A DNA stretch of 64,000 nucleotides from Piscinibacter gummiphilus (GTDB taxonomy: Bacteria; Pseudomonadota; Gammaproteobacteria; Burkholderiales; Burkholderiaceae_C): contig NZ_CP015118.1 in the NCBI RefSeq assembly GCF_002116905.1, positions 2,294,001 through 2,358,000 on the forward strand. The letters are read 5' to 3'. The notes beneath the pieces are model-generated. The model was not told the DNA's origin, ran no database searches, and worked only from the letters and a program-made list of their open reading frames with translations. Shown here in pieces: positions 11,611-20,317 of the stretch. The position numbers and the translations under genes were made by a program. Numbering within the stretch: position 1 is the first letter of the stretch; each line of letters opens with the position of its first letter.

Positions 11611-13371
11611 ATGTCGCTCATCGACATCAAGGTGCCGGACATCGGCGACTCCAAGGACGTGGCCGTCATCGAGCTGCTGGTCAAGCCCGGTGACACCATC
11701 AAGGCCGAGCAATCGCTGATCACTGTCGAGAGCGACAAGGCCTCGATGGAGATCCCCGCGACACACGCGGGCGTGGTCAAGGAGCTGAAGGTCAAGCTCG
11801 GCGACAAGGTCAGCGAAGGGTCGCTGATCCTGACGCTCGAAGCCAGCGGTGCGGCCGCCCCGGCGCCTGCGCCTGCGCCGGCTCCCGCGCCGGCCGCAGC
11901 CGCCCCTGCACCGGCCCCCGCGGCAGCGCCCGTCGCGGCCTCGTCGTTCGGCGGCACCGCCGATGTCGAGTGCGACGTGCTGGTGCTGGGCGCCGGCCCC
12001 GGCGGCTACTCCGCCGCGTTCCGCGCCGCCGACCTCGGGCAGAAGGTGGTGCTCGTCGAGCGCTACAAGACGCTCGGCGGCGTGTGCCTGAACGTGGGCT
12101 GCATCCCGTCCAAGGCGCTGCTGCACGTGGCCGCCGTGATGGACGAGGCCAAGCACTTCGACGCGCTGGGCGTGGCGTTCGAGGCCCCGAAGGTGGACCT
12201 CGACAAGCTGCGCACGCACAAGGAGAAGGTGGTGGGCAAGCTCACCAACGGCCTGAACGCGATGGCGAAGATGCGCAAGGTCACGGTGATCCAGGGCGAC
12301 GGCGAGTTCGCCGACCCGTACCACCTCGCGGTGACCACGGCCGACGGCAAGAAGGTCGTCAAGTTCAAGAACGCCATCATCGCGGCGGGCTCCGAGGCCG
12401 TGAAGCTGCCGTTCCTGCCGAAGGACGACCCGCGCGTGGTGACGTCCACCGGCGCGCTGCAGCTGCGCCAGCTGCCCAAGCGCATGCTGGTGATCGGCGG
12501 CGGCATCATCGGCCTCGAGATGGGCACGGTGTACAGCAGCCTCGGCGCGCGCCTCGACGTGGTCGAGATGATGGACCAGCTGATGCTGGGTGCCGACCGC
12601 GACATGGTCAAGGTGTGGCAGAAGATGAACGCGCCGCGCTTCGACAACATCATGCTGAAGACGAAGACCGTCGGGGCCGAGGCCACGAAGGACGGCATCA
12701 AGGTCACGTTCGAAGGCGAGGGCGCTCCGAAGGAGCCTCAGCTGTACGACCTCGTGCTGCAGGCCGTGGGCCGCGTGCCCAACGGCAAGCGCATCGGTGC
12801 CGAGAAGGCCGGCGTGGCCGTGGGCGACCGCGGCTTCATCACGGTCGACAAGCAGATGCGCACCAACGTGCCGCACATCTTCGCCATCGGCGACATCGTG
12901 GGCCAGCCCATGCTCGCCCACAAGGCGGTGCACGAAGGCCACGTGGCGGCGGAAGTCGCGGCCGGCCACAAGGCCGAGTTCGACGCCCGCGTGATCCCGA
13001 GCGTCGCCTACACCGACCCCGAGGTGGCGTGGGTGGGCGTGACGGAGGACGAGGCGAAGGCCAAGGGCCTGAAGATCAAGAAGGGCGTGCTGCCCTGGAA
13101 CGCGTCGGGCCGCGCCATCGCGAACACGCGCGACGAGGGCTTCACGAAGCTGATCTTCGACGAGGAAACGCACCGCATCATCGGCGGCGGCATCGTCGGC
13201 ACGCATGCCGGGGACCTGATCTCGGAAGTGGCGCTGGCCATCGAGATGGGCGCCGACGCGGTGGACATCGGCAAGACGATCCACCCGCACCCGACGCTCG
13301 GCGAGAGCGTGGGCCTCGCCGCGGAAGCGGCCGAGGGCGAGTGCACGGACCTGCCGCCGGTCAAGCGCTGA
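11611..13371 (+). CDS. lpdA: Dihydrolipoyl dehydrogenase (E3) with an N-terminal lipoyl domain
   Basis: 586 residues, about 110 more than an ordinary E3. The extra part is a lipoyl domain (1-75, Lys43 in ESDKASMEIPA) and an Ala/Pro linker (about 78-112). The flavoprotein then starts with the FAD motif VLGAGPGGYSAAFRAA. The redox disulfide Cys159/Cys164 lies in GGVCLNVGCIPSK, the NAD-binding motif is VIGGGIIGLEMG, and the catalytic His in HPHPTLGE is probably His560. It reoxidises dihydrolipoamide with NAD. Lipoyl-bearing E3 proteins are known from Neisseria (P64k) and Cupriavidus, so this is a lineage trait. The operon ends here with a terminator 20 bp downstream. Confidence 0.97.
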   Translation: MSLIDIKVPDIGDSKDVAVIELLVKPGDTIKAEQSLITVESDKASMEIPATHAGVVKELKVKLGDKVSEGSLILTLEASGAAAPAPAPAPAPAPAAAAPAPAPAAAPVAASSFGGTADVECDVLVLGAGPGGYSAAFRAADLGQKVVLVERYKTLGGVCLNVGCIPSKALLHVAAVMDEAKHFDALGVAFEAPKVDLDKLRTHKEKVVGKLTNGLNAMAKMRKVTVIQGDGEFADPYHLAVTTADGKKVVKFKNAIIAAGSEAVKLPFLPKDDPRVVTSTGALQLRQLPKRMLVIGGGIIGLEMGTVYSSLGARLDVVEMMDQLMLGADRDMVKVWQKMNAPRFDNIMLKTKTVGAEATKDGIKVTFEGEGAPKEPQLYDLVLQAVGRVPNGKRIGAEKAGVAVGDRGFITVDKQMRTNVPHIFAIGDIVGQPMLAHKAVHEGHVAAEVAAGHKAEFDARVIPSVAYTDPEVAWVGVTEDEAKAKGLKIKKGVLPWNASGRAIANTRDEGFTKLIFDEETHRIIGGGIVGTHAGDLISEVALAIEMGADAVDIGKTIHPHPTLGESVGLAAEAAEGECTDLPPVKR

Positions 13372-13391
13372 TCTGATCGTGTGATCGGACC

Positions 13392-13423
13392 AAAGGCCCG
13401 CGCCGTGAGGTGCGGGCCTTTTT
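13392..13423 (+). terminator. Rho-independent terminator of the aceE-aceF-lpdA operon
   Basis: Perfect 10-bp stem AAAGGCCCGC / GCGGGCCTTT (13392-13401 and 13412-13421) with a 10-nt loop, followed by T residues to 13423. It is 20 bp after the lpdA stop. The minus-strand gene msbA converges on it and ends at 13434, so the hairpin may stop transcription from both sides; the T run is better on the plus strand. Confidence 0.85.
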
Positions 13424-13433
13424 GTTTCCGCTT

Positions 13434-15194
13434 TCAGCGGGTGCCGAACTGGATGCCGTGCAGCTTGGCGAAGAGCCCGTTCTTCTGGAGCAACTCGGCC
13501 TGCGTGCCTTGTTCGACGACCCGGCCCGCCTCCAGCACCACCACCTTGTCGGCGTTGGCGATGGTGGACAGCCGGTGCGCGATGACGATGCTGGTGCGGT
13601 CGCGCATCAGGTTGTCCATCGCCTGCTGGATCAGGCGTTCCGACTCCGAATCGAGGGCCGACGTGGCCTCGTCGAGGATGATGATGGGCGCGTCCTTGTA
13701 GATCGCGCGGGCGATCGCGAGGCGCTGGCGCTGGCCGCCCGACAGCTTCGTGCCGTTGTGGCCCACCAGGGTGTCCAGCCCCTCCGGCAGGCCGTCGACC
13801 AGCTCGAGGAGGTTGCTCGCCTGCAGCGCGGCGCGCACGCGCGCCGGATCGGGGGTCTCGCTGCTCAGGCAGACGTTGTCCCGGACCGTGCCGTTGAGCA
13901 GCACCACGTCCTGGCTCACGAGCGCGATCTGCGAGCGCAGCGAGGCGAGGCTCCAGTCCTTGAGCGGCACGCCGTCGAGCGAGATCGTGCCGGTGGACGG
14001 TTCGATGAAACGGGGCAGCAGGTTGATGAGCGTGGTCTTGCCCGCGCCGGACGGCCCCACGAGGGCCACGGTGCTGCCTTGGGGCACGTCGAGGTCGATG
14101 TCGGTGAGGGCGGCCGGTGCATCCGCTGCGCCGTAGCGGACGCCGACGCCGCGGAAGGTCAGGTGGCCGGCGGTGCGGTCCACCGCATGGGTGCCACCCG
14201 ACTCGGCCTGGCTTGTGTGGATCAGATCCTGCCCGCGTTCCAGTGCGGCCAGGCCGCGCGTGACGGCGCTCGACACGTCGGTGAGCCGGCGGATGGGCGT
14301 GGCGATGCCGATGGCCGTGGTGATGAAGGCGACGAAGGTGCCCATGCTGCCGCCGGTCTGGCTGTTCTGCCACAGCGCCACCGCGATGATGATGGCGAGC
14401 GCCATGGCGGTGAACAGCTGGATCAGCGGCGTCACCGTGGCCGACGCCGCGGTCGACTTGAGCATCAGGCGGAAGAGCGAACGGCTTTCGGTCTCGAACC
14501 GCTCGGCCTGCGGCCGCTGGACGCCGTGCAGCCGCACCACGCGCCACGCAAGCACGTTTTCCTCGACCACGTAGCCCAGCCGGTCCACCGCGGTCTGCGA
14601 GGACAGCGTGATGCGCCGCATGCGCCGGCTGAAGTAGCGCATGGTGATGGCGAGCACCGGTGCCAGTGCGAGGATGACGGCGGTGAGCTGCCAGTTCAGC
14701 AGCAGCAGCGTGATGAGCAGCGCGACGACTGTGAACGAATCCTTCAGGAGGGTCTGGAGGGCGCTCACCAACTGGGCGATCCCGTTGATCGCCTCGTAGA
14801 CCACGGTGTTCGTGAGGCTGCTGCCCGTGCGCTCGCCGAACAGCGCACCGTCGGACTGGAGCACGCGCTCGAACAGGCGACGCCGCAGGGCCAGGGCACC
14901 GCGGTTGGCGGTCCAGGCGAGCGAGTAGTCGACGATGAACCCGGCGATGCCCCGCACCAGGAAGATGACGATCAGCAGGATGGGAATGGCCCAGTACGGG
15001 GGCGGCATCAGGTCGGGCAGCCAGGGGATCGGCGGCTTCTTGAGGCCGCCGTCGACCAGCGGCACCATCAGCCAGGCGAGGGCGCTCTCGCAGGCCGCGG
15101 AGATCGCGGCGCCGAGGCCGCCCAGGGCCACGGCCCACAGGGTGCCTCGGAAATAGGGTTTCAGCGCGGCAAGGCGCTGAGACAAGGTGGACAT
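13434..15194 (-). CDS. msbA: Lipid A / phospholipid export ABC transporter, fused permease-ATPase
   Basis: 586 residues from the ATG at 15194 (MSTLSQRLAALKPY). An N-terminal ABC-exporter membrane domain (about 1-320, six helices) is followed by the nucleotide-binding domain: Walker A GPSGAGKTTL, signature LSGGQRQRLAIARA, Walker B IIILDEATSALD and the H-loop in VIAHRLST. Length and layout fit MsbA, which flips lipid A-core across the inner membrane. It lies 98 bp downstream of the TolC-family gene on the same strand, so they may be co-transcribed. A role in exporting the nearby adhesin is unlikely, since lapB has its own C39-like ABC exporter. A generic multidrug exporter of the same family cannot be excluded. 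Confidence 0.88.
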   Translation of the reverse strand: MSTLSQRLAALKPYFRGTLWAVALGGLGAAISAACESALAWLMVPLVDGGLKKPPIPWLPDLMPPPYWAIPILLIVIFLVRGIAGFIVDYSLAWTANRGALALRRRLFERVLQSDGALFGERTGSSLTNTVVYEAINGIAQLVSALQTLLKDSFTVVALLITLLLLNWQLTAVILALAPVLAITMRYFSRRMRRITLSSQTAVDRLGYVVEENVLAWRVVRLHGVQRPQAERFETESRSLFRLMLKSTAASATVTPLIQLFTAMALAIIIAVALWQNSQTGGSMGTFVAFITTAIGIATPIRRLTDVSSAVTRGLAALERGQDLIHTSQAESGGTHAVDRTAGHLTFRGVGVRYGAADAPAALTDIDLDVPQGSTVALVGPSGAGKTTLINLLPRFIEPSTGTISLDGVPLKDWSLASLRSQIALVSQDVVLLNGTVRDNVCLSSETPDPARVRAALQASNLLELVDGLPEGLDTLVGHNGTKLSGGQRQRLAIARAIYKDAPIIILDEATSALDSESERLIQQAMDNLMRDRTSIVIAHRLSTIANADKVVVLEAGRVVEQGTQAELLQKNGLFAKLHGIQFGTR

Positions 15195-15292
15195 CGGCGT
15201 TCGCGTGTGGACTTCGTGCAGAGAACGCGAATCTAACCGGTCTTGGGGCCGATGCGGCGCGGATCGTGGTGGCGATGCCGCGCCGCCGGGGG

Positions 15293-17125
15293 TCAGCGGC
15301 CCGATTCCCGCAGGATCAGCCACTTCCCATCGATCAGGCGCCACGTCAGCACCTTGTCGGTGATGTCGGTGAGCTGGTTCGAGCGGAACGTCTGGCGGAA
15401 GCGGGTCTCGACCGTGGTGGCGTCGATGGCCGTGGCCACGGGGTTGGCGATCAGCACCGCGATCTCGCCCGGACGGGCCAGCACCGCGCGCCGCTGGGCG
15501 CGCCAGCGGTCGATCGAGCTGCCTTCCGGCATGAACGTGGGCGCATAGAACGCGAGGTAGGCGTTGATGTCGCGGGCCTGCCAGGCGGCGGCCCACTCGG
15601 TCACGCGCTGCAGCGGCACCGCGGTGGCGGCGGTGGCCGTGGTGCCGGTGGGCGCGGACGCCGCCGGCAGCACGGGCGAGGGCGGAGTGGCTGCGGCGGC
15701 GCGCTGGCGCAGCGCGGTCGAGTCCATCGTCATCGTGGCCACGGCCTCGGCCGGGCAGCGGCCCGGGGCGTCGTTGCCGGCGTTCCAGCCTTCGGCGTCG
15801 TCCGGGGCCGGCGGGGCGGCGTCGCGGCCCACGCCCAGGCGGCCGATCAGCTGGTTCGTGGCGGCGTGCGTGCGCAGGTAGGCGATGCTCAGGTCGTACT
15901 CGGCGTTCACGTACGAGCGCTGGGCGGTGTAGACCTCGTTCTCCGAGTTCAGCAGGTCGAGCAGGCTGCGCTGCCCGATGTTGAACTGCTGGTGGTACGC
16001 GTCGCGCGCCTTGGTGATGGCGAGCGTGTTGCGGTCGAGGTAGACGAGCTGGTCGACGAGCTTGCGCGTGTCGTTGTAGGCGATGGCCACGGTCTGGCGC
16101 ACGTCGCGGCAAGCCTTGTCGCGCAGGTCGGTGGCCTGGCTCACGAGGTTGGTCTGCTGGCGCACGCGGGCGCGGTCGGCGCCGCCGTTGAAGAGGTTCC
16201 AGTTCAGCACGACCTCGGCGGTGGAGTCGTTGCGCTGGTTCGCCACGCCGTCGAAGTTCTTGCCGGCGCCGGAGCGCAGGCGGGCCTCGACGCGGGGCTG
16301 GAACGCGCTCTCGCGCACCGACACCAGCTGCTCGGCCGAGCGCAGGTTCTCGATGCTGGCGCTGATGGCCGGGCTGCGGCGGATGGCCTCGTTGGCGGCA
16401 TCGTTCGCGTTGCCGGGCAGGCCGTTCTTGAACGTCTCGGCGGGCAGCGGCAGTGCGGCCGGCGGCACCTCGCCCACGAGGCGCTGGTAGCGCGACGACA
16501 CGTCGTACAGGTTCGAGATCTCGGTGTTCAGGTTGGACTCGGCGAGCGCCACGCGGGCGGCGGCCTGTTCCAGGTCCACGCCGCGGCCGACACCGGCCTT
16601 GAAGCGCGACTGGATCTGGTTGTAGGCGGTCTGGTGCTGGACGAAGTTCTCTTCGGCCAGCTGCACGAGCTTGCGGAAGCGCAGCACGTCGTAGTACGCG
16701 CGGGCGGCCTCGAGGGCGGTCTGCTCGGTGATGTCCACCACCTCGAAGTAGCGGGCGAGGCGTTCGTGGCCCAGGCGGCCCACGTCGTTTTTCGTGGCGA
16801 GGCCGTCCCACAGCAGCTGCGACAGCGTCAGCGAGGCGCCGGCCCGGTTGATCGACTGGGTCTCGGGGTTGCGGTTGTCGATGCGGTCGCGGTCGCGGCC
16901 ACCGCTCGCGCTCAGGTCGAGGCGGGGGTAGTAGCCGGCGCGGGCGATGTCGACGGCGTCGGCGGAGGCGCGGTAGGCGTTGAAGCGGGCAGTGACCTCG
17001 GGGTTGGCATTGATCGCCTTCTGGACGGCGGCCTTCAGGGCAGCCTGGTCGTCGGCCTGCGCGAGCGCGGTGCCGGCGAATGCCAGGGTGAGGGCGGAAA
17101 GCAGGGCCGTTTTTCTTTGGTACAT
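15293..17125 (-). CDS. TolC-family outer-membrane channel (LapE-like) with a C-terminal NTF2-like domain
   Basis: 610 residues from the ATG at 17125. A signal peptide (MYQRKTALL ... ALA) is probably cut near residue 22. The body, about 25-465, is a TolC-type efflux barrel with two related coiled-coil halves (LLWDGLATKNDVGR ... LNWNLFNGGADRARVRQQ) ending in AYLRTHAATNQLIGRL. After a linker rich in Ala and Pro, the last ~108 residues (503-610; 15296-15619) form a separate domain, VPLQRVTEWAAAWQARDINAYLAFYAPTF ending IDGKWLILRESGR, of the NTF2/SnoaL type. The gene is divergent from lapG, and as the only outer-membrane channel near the adhesin genes it most likely completes the type I secretion system and holds the retained adhesin. 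That assignment is inference from context. What the extra domain does is unknown. Confidence 0.85.
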   Translation of the reverse strand: MYQRKTALLSALTLAFAGTALAQADDQAALKAAVQKAINANPEVTARFNAYRASADAVDIARAGYYPRLDLSASGGRDRDRIDNRNPETQSINRAGASLTLSQLLWDGLATKNDVGRLGHERLARYFEVVDITEQTALEAARAYYDVLRFRKLVQLAEENFVQHQTAYNQIQSRFKAGVGRGVDLEQAAARVALAESNLNTEISNLYDVSSRYQRLVGEVPPAALPLPAETFKNGLPGNANDAANEAIRRSPAISASIENLRSAEQLVSVRESAFQPRVEARLRSGAGKNFDGVANQRNDSTAEVVLNWNLFNGGADRARVRQQTNLVSQATDLRDKACRDVRQTVAIAYNDTRKLVDQLVYLDRNTLAITKARDAYHQQFNIGQRSLLDLLNSENEVYTAQRSYVNAEYDLSIAYLRTHAATNQLIGRLGVGRDAAPPAPDDAEGWNAGNDAPGRCPAEAVATMTMDSTALRQRAAAATPPSPVLPAASAPTGTTATAATAVPLQRVTEWAAAWQARDINAYLAFYAPTFMPEGSSIDRWRAQRRAVLARPGEIAVLIANPVATAIDATTVETRFRQTFRSNQLTDITDKVLTWRLIDGKWLILRESGR

Positions 17126-17367
17126 CTCGATCCTAGAGTCAATGGCGTTGTCCCCGGTGCACGAATGCAAGCCTCGCTGTAGGGACGAGGTCGAGTTTAG
17201 TGATCGGCCGTCCGGCCATGTTCCCCGCGGATGAAGGTCTGCCCGGCAGGAATTCACGCTCGGGCGCTTTGGTTGGCGCGCACTTTCTATCACAGGGCCC
17301 TCATGATGCTCAAGCGAGGGGCCGCTTTGGACGACAACCCCGAGGGGGACTGCCCCCAGGAACACCC
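17126..17367. promoter_or_regulatory. Divergent region between the TolC-type gene and lapG
   Basis: About 240 bp that must hold promoters for both directions. I see no convincing -35/-10 pair or palindrome. The lapG reading frame stays open through it back to 17200, so the true lapG start, and with it the size of this region, is uncertain. Confidence 0.3.
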
Positions 17368-18090
17368 GTGCACCTTCCCCGAACCCACTTTGCGAAAGAC
17401 GGAGCGCGCCACCTGGCGCGGAACGTCGCGGCGTGGTGCCGCCGTCTGGTCGTGGTGGTGCTGGCCGCGGGGCTGTTCGCGCCGTCCGTGGCGTTGCGGG
17501 CCTGGGACGTGGAACGCATGGCGGCGGCCGCGCGCAAGGCCGGGCCGAACGCGGTGGCCGGCGTGACGGCGCTGCAGCAGACCCTGGCCGCCGCCGCGGC
17601 GCTGGACGAGCCGGGCCGGCTGCAGGCCGTGAACCAGTTCTTCAACCGGCGCATCGTGTTCCGGGATGATGCGGCCGTGTGGGGACAGGTGGACTACTGG
17701 GCGAGCCCCATCGAGACCCTGAACCAGGGCCAGGGCGACTGCGAGGACTTCGCCATCGCCAAGTACTTTTCCCTGCTGGCCCTCGGCGTGCCGGTGAACC
17801 GCCTGCGGCTCGTGTACGTCCGCGCCCAGATCGGCGGGGCCCAGGGCGTGGTCCAGGCCCACATGGTGCTGGCCTACCATCCGAGTCCGGAGGCCGAGCC
17901 GCTGATCCTCGACAACCTGATCGGCGAGATCCGCCCGGCCTCGCGCCGTCCGGACCTGGCGCCGGTTTTCAGTTTCAATGGCGATGGGTTGTGGCAGGGT
18001 GTGGGCACCCAGACGGCGGGCGACCCCGTGGCCCGGCTGTCGCGCTGGCGGGAAGTGCTTGCGAAGGCGCGGGCGGAAGGTTTTCAATGA
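17368..18090 (+). CDS. lapG: LapG-type periplasmic cysteine protease (transglutaminase-like)
   Basis: 240 residues from GTG 17368, chosen because AGGA lies about 8 bp upstream and the protein then starts with a signal peptide (basic segment, then LVVVVLAAGLFAPSVA, cut near residue 44). The frame is open to 17200, so the start is not certain. The catalytic triad of the family is intact: Cys125 in QGDCEDFAIAKY, His165 in QAHMVLAYH, Asp182 in LILDNL, with spacings close to those of P. fluorescens LapG (Cys135, His172, Asp189). Asp124 and Glu126 match the calcium-binding residues that flank the Cys. It is expected to cut the adhesin between the two Ala of its PAAG site. lapD follows after 52 bp. 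Confidence 0.92.
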   Translation: MHLPRTHFAKDGARHLARNVAAWCRRLVVVVLAAGLFAPSVALRAWDVERMAAAARKAGPNAVAGVTALQQTLAAAAALDEPGRLQAVNQFFNRRIVFRDDAAVWGQVDYWASPIETLNQGQGDCEDFAIAKYFSLLALGVPVNRLRLVYVRAQIGGAQGVVQAHMVLAYHPSPEAEPLILDNLIGEIRPASRRPDLAPVFSFNGDGLWQGVGTQTAGDPVARLSRWREVLAKARAEGFQ

Positions 18091-18142
18091 ACGACGTACG
18101 AACGAGCGGGACGAACGGACCGATGATCGACAGGGAGCGCGC

Positions 18143-20056
18143 ATGTCGCTGATACGCCAAATCTGGTTGCTGATGTTCGGCACCGTGCTGCTCGCCTTCC
18201 TGGGCAGCGTCACGGTGGCGGTGGAGTCGGGCCGCAACTACCTCGAGACGCAGCTGCAGCTCAAGAACTCGGACAACGCGACCTCGCTGGCCCTCGCCCT
18301 GTCGCAGCAGAAGGGTGACCAGGAGCTGATGGACCTGATGATGTCCGCCCAGTTCGACACCGGCTTCTACCGGCGCGTGCGCCTGGTCGGTGCCGACGGC
18401 AAGGTGAAGTTCGTGCGCGAGGCCACCGTGGGCCCGGCCAAGGCCCCGGCGTGGTTCGCCGACGTGGTGCCCATCGAGTCGCGCCCCGGGCTCGCCCAGG
18501 TGTCGGACGGCTGGCGTGCCCTCGGCCAGGTCGAGGTGGAGAGCCAGTCGGCCTTCGCGGTCGACGAGCTGTGGCGCAGCAGCGTGCGCTCGGCGCTCGC
18601 GCTCGCCGTGGTGGGACTGATCGCCGGCGCCCTCGGCACGCTGGTCGTGCGCCGCATCCGCAAACCCATCGACAGCACCGTGGGCCAGGCCCAGGCGCTG
18701 GTCAAGGGCGAGTTCGTCACGGTGGAGGCCCCCAACGTGCCCGAGCTGCAGCGGCTCACGCTCGCGATGAACACGATGGTCGAACGCCTGCGCGTGGCCT
18801 TCCAGACCCAGGCCGCCCAGCTCGACGCGCTGCACCGGCAGGCCAACTGCGACACGCTCACCGGCCTGTCGAACCGCGCCCACTTCCTGGGCCAGCTGGG
18901 CGCCGCGCTGCAGCGCGAGGATGGCACGGCCGATGGCGGCCTCGTGCTGCTGCGCGTGCTGGACCTCGCCGGCATCAACCGCACGCTGGGCCACGCCGCG
19001 GCCGACCGCATGATCACCACCATCGCCCAGGCGCTGCGGCCGTACACCGAGCGCGTCGAGGGCTGTTTCCTCGGCCGCCTCAACGGGTCCGACTTCGCGC
19101 TGTGCCTGCCCGTGCCCAACGTGGCCCGCGAGACCGCGCAGGCCCTGGCCGACGCGCTGCGCCTCGTGCTGCCGTCGATCGGCGCGGGGGCGTCGGTGGC
19201 GGTGGGCGCGGTGGAGCTGCGCCGCGACATGACCCTCGCCGAGGTGATGGGCGCGGCCGACGGCGCGCTGGCCCGAGCCGAAAGCGTGGGTGCGTTCGCG
19301 GTGGAACTCGCGAGCGAAGCCTCGCCCGCCATCGCGCTGCTGGGCGAGGGCGCCTGGCGCCAGCGCATCCGGGAGGCGCTGGTGCACGACCGGGTGCGGC
19401 TCGTCTCGTTCCCGGTGGTCGACAGCCGCATGCAGACCATCCACCTCGAATGCCCGCTGCGCATGCAGCTCGAGGCCGGCGGCACCTTCGAGGCCGCGGC
19501 CCGCTGGCTGCCGCTGGCGGTGCGCAGCCGCCTGACGGTGGACGTGGACGAACGCGCACTGGCGCTCGCGCTGATGGACGCGACCCGCGACGGCCAGTCG
19601 CGGTGCGTGAACCTGTCGCCGTCGTCGCTGACCGACAGCAGCTTCGCCCCGCGCCTGCGGGCGCTGCTGTGGGCCGCGCCGCGTGCCGCCCGCCTGATCT
19701 GGCTCGAGGTGGCCGAAACCGCCGCGGTCGATCACTTCCACCTGCTGCAGGAGCTCAGCCGCCAGCTGCGCCCGATCGGCGTGCGCATCGGCCTCGAACA
19801 CGCTGGCGCCCGCCTGGGGCAGATCCCGCGCCTCTTCGAGGCCGGGCTCGACTACGTGAAGCTCGATGCGTCCATCGTGCGCGACATCGGCACCGACGAG
19901 AACCGCGCGACGTTCGTGCGGGGCACGGTGACGCTGCTGCACGGGTTGTCGTTGCAGGTGTTCGCGGAAGGGGTCAGCGACGAGCTGGACCTGCAGCGGT
20001 TGTGGGAATGCGGTGTCGATGGGGCGACCGGCCCCCACATCAGCGCAAAGCTCTGA
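18143..20056 (+). CDS. lapD: LapD-type c-di-GMP receptor with degenerate GGDEF and EAL domains
   Basis: 637 residues, close to P. fluorescens LapD. The start at 18143 has AGGGAG at 18132-18137. Order: TM1 about 8-28; periplasmic output domain about 30-145, with Trp124 in SDGWRALG at the place of the LapG-binding Trp125 of LapD; TM2 about 148-170; HAMP about 170-224; GGDEF fold with NGSDF (314-318) in place of GGDEF; EAL fold with ECP (436-438) in place of EAL and EHAG (552-555) in place of DDFG, while VKLD is kept. Both enzymatic activities should be absent, which fits a receptor that binds c-di-GMP and sequesters LapG. Co-transcribed with lapG and convergent with the adhesin gene. Confidence 0.93.
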   Translation: MSLIRQIWLLMFGTVLLAFLGSVTVAVESGRNYLETQLQLKNSDNATSLALALSQQKGDQELMDLMMSAQFDTGFYRRVRLVGADGKVKFVREATVGPAKAPAWFADVVPIESRPGLAQVSDGWRALGQVEVESQSAFAVDELWRSSVRSALALAVVGLIAGALGTLVVRRIRKPIDSTVGQAQALVKGEFVTVEAPNVPELQRLTLAMNTMVERLRVAFQTQAAQLDALHRQANCDTLTGLSNRAHFLGQLGAALQREDGTADGGLVLLRVLDLAGINRTLGHAAADRMITTIAQALRPYTERVEGCFLGRLNGSDFALCLPVPNVARETAQALADALRLVLPSIGAGASVAVGAVELRRDMTLAEVMGAADGALARAESVGAFAVELASEASPAIALLGEGAWRQRIREALVHDRVRLVSFPVVDSRMQTIHLECPLRMQLEAGGTFEAAARWLPLAVRSRLTVDVDERALALALMDATRDGQSRCVNLSPSSLTDSSFAPRLRALLWAAPRAARLIWLEVAETAAVDHFHLLQELSRQLRPIGVRIGLEHAGARLGQIPRLFEAGLDYVKLDASIVRDIGTDENRATFVRGTVTLLHGLSLQVFAEGVSDELDLQRLWECGVDGATGPHISAKL

Positions 20057-20072
20057 TCCCCTGACCGCACGG

Positions 20073-20148
20073 TCATCCCGGCGAACGCCGGGATCCACCG
20101 TGGCCGCTGCGCACATGCAGGCAGTGGGCCCCGGCGTCCGCCGGGGTG
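20073..20148. repeat. Pair of REP-like GC palindromes
   Basis: Two short palindromes: ATCCCGGCG-AA-CGCCGGGAT (20075-20094) and CCCCGGCG-TC-CGCCGGGG (20129-20146). Their outer edges, GGTCATCCCGGCG and CGCCGGGGTGACC, are inverted relative to each other, so the whole is a bipartite inverted pair as in REP/BIME elements. It lies 16 bp past the lapD stop, in the convergent gap. Such units are usually repeated many times per genome. Confidence 0.65.
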
Positions 20149-20317
20149 ACCGCGAGCAGGGGGCGAGCTCGCGAAGCGAGCAATGCCCCGAAGCGACCGC
20201 GCGCTCGCGGAGAGGCGAGCGCAGCGACGCCGACCCATCAAGCCACCCGCGAGCCCGGGTCCCCCGGGCGACCCGGGGCGCCCCTCGGGGGCAGGAGGCG
20301 CCAGCCGACTGGGGGGC
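20149..20317. other. GC-rich, hairpin-rich convergent spacer between lapD and the adhesin gene
   Basis: No gene. It contains repeated GCGAGC/GCTCGC words (about 20151-20225) able to form hairpins, then CCCGGGCGACCCGGGG and GCCCCTCGGGGGC segments (about 20253-20293). No T run follows any of them on either strand, so intrinsic termination is doubtful, but the region could slow transcription from both sides. Confidence 0.4.

Noticed and set aside
13434..15194. MsbA-like ABC transporter as the exporter of the adhesin
   Set aside because: It lacks a C39-like N-terminal domain and an adjacent HlyD partner, and lapB/lapC already supply a dedicated pair.
11533..16811. Long minus-strand frames that join lpdA antisense with msbA and the TolC-type gene
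   Set aside because: Only the msbA part from 15194 in its own frame has family motifs; the rest is shadow translation of genes in other frames.
17200..17367. Longer lapG start at GTG 17200 or ATG 17218
   Set aside because: It would put about 56 ordinary soluble residues before the signal peptide and cover the divergent promoter region. GTG 17368 gives a normal signal peptide, though the exact start remains uncertain.
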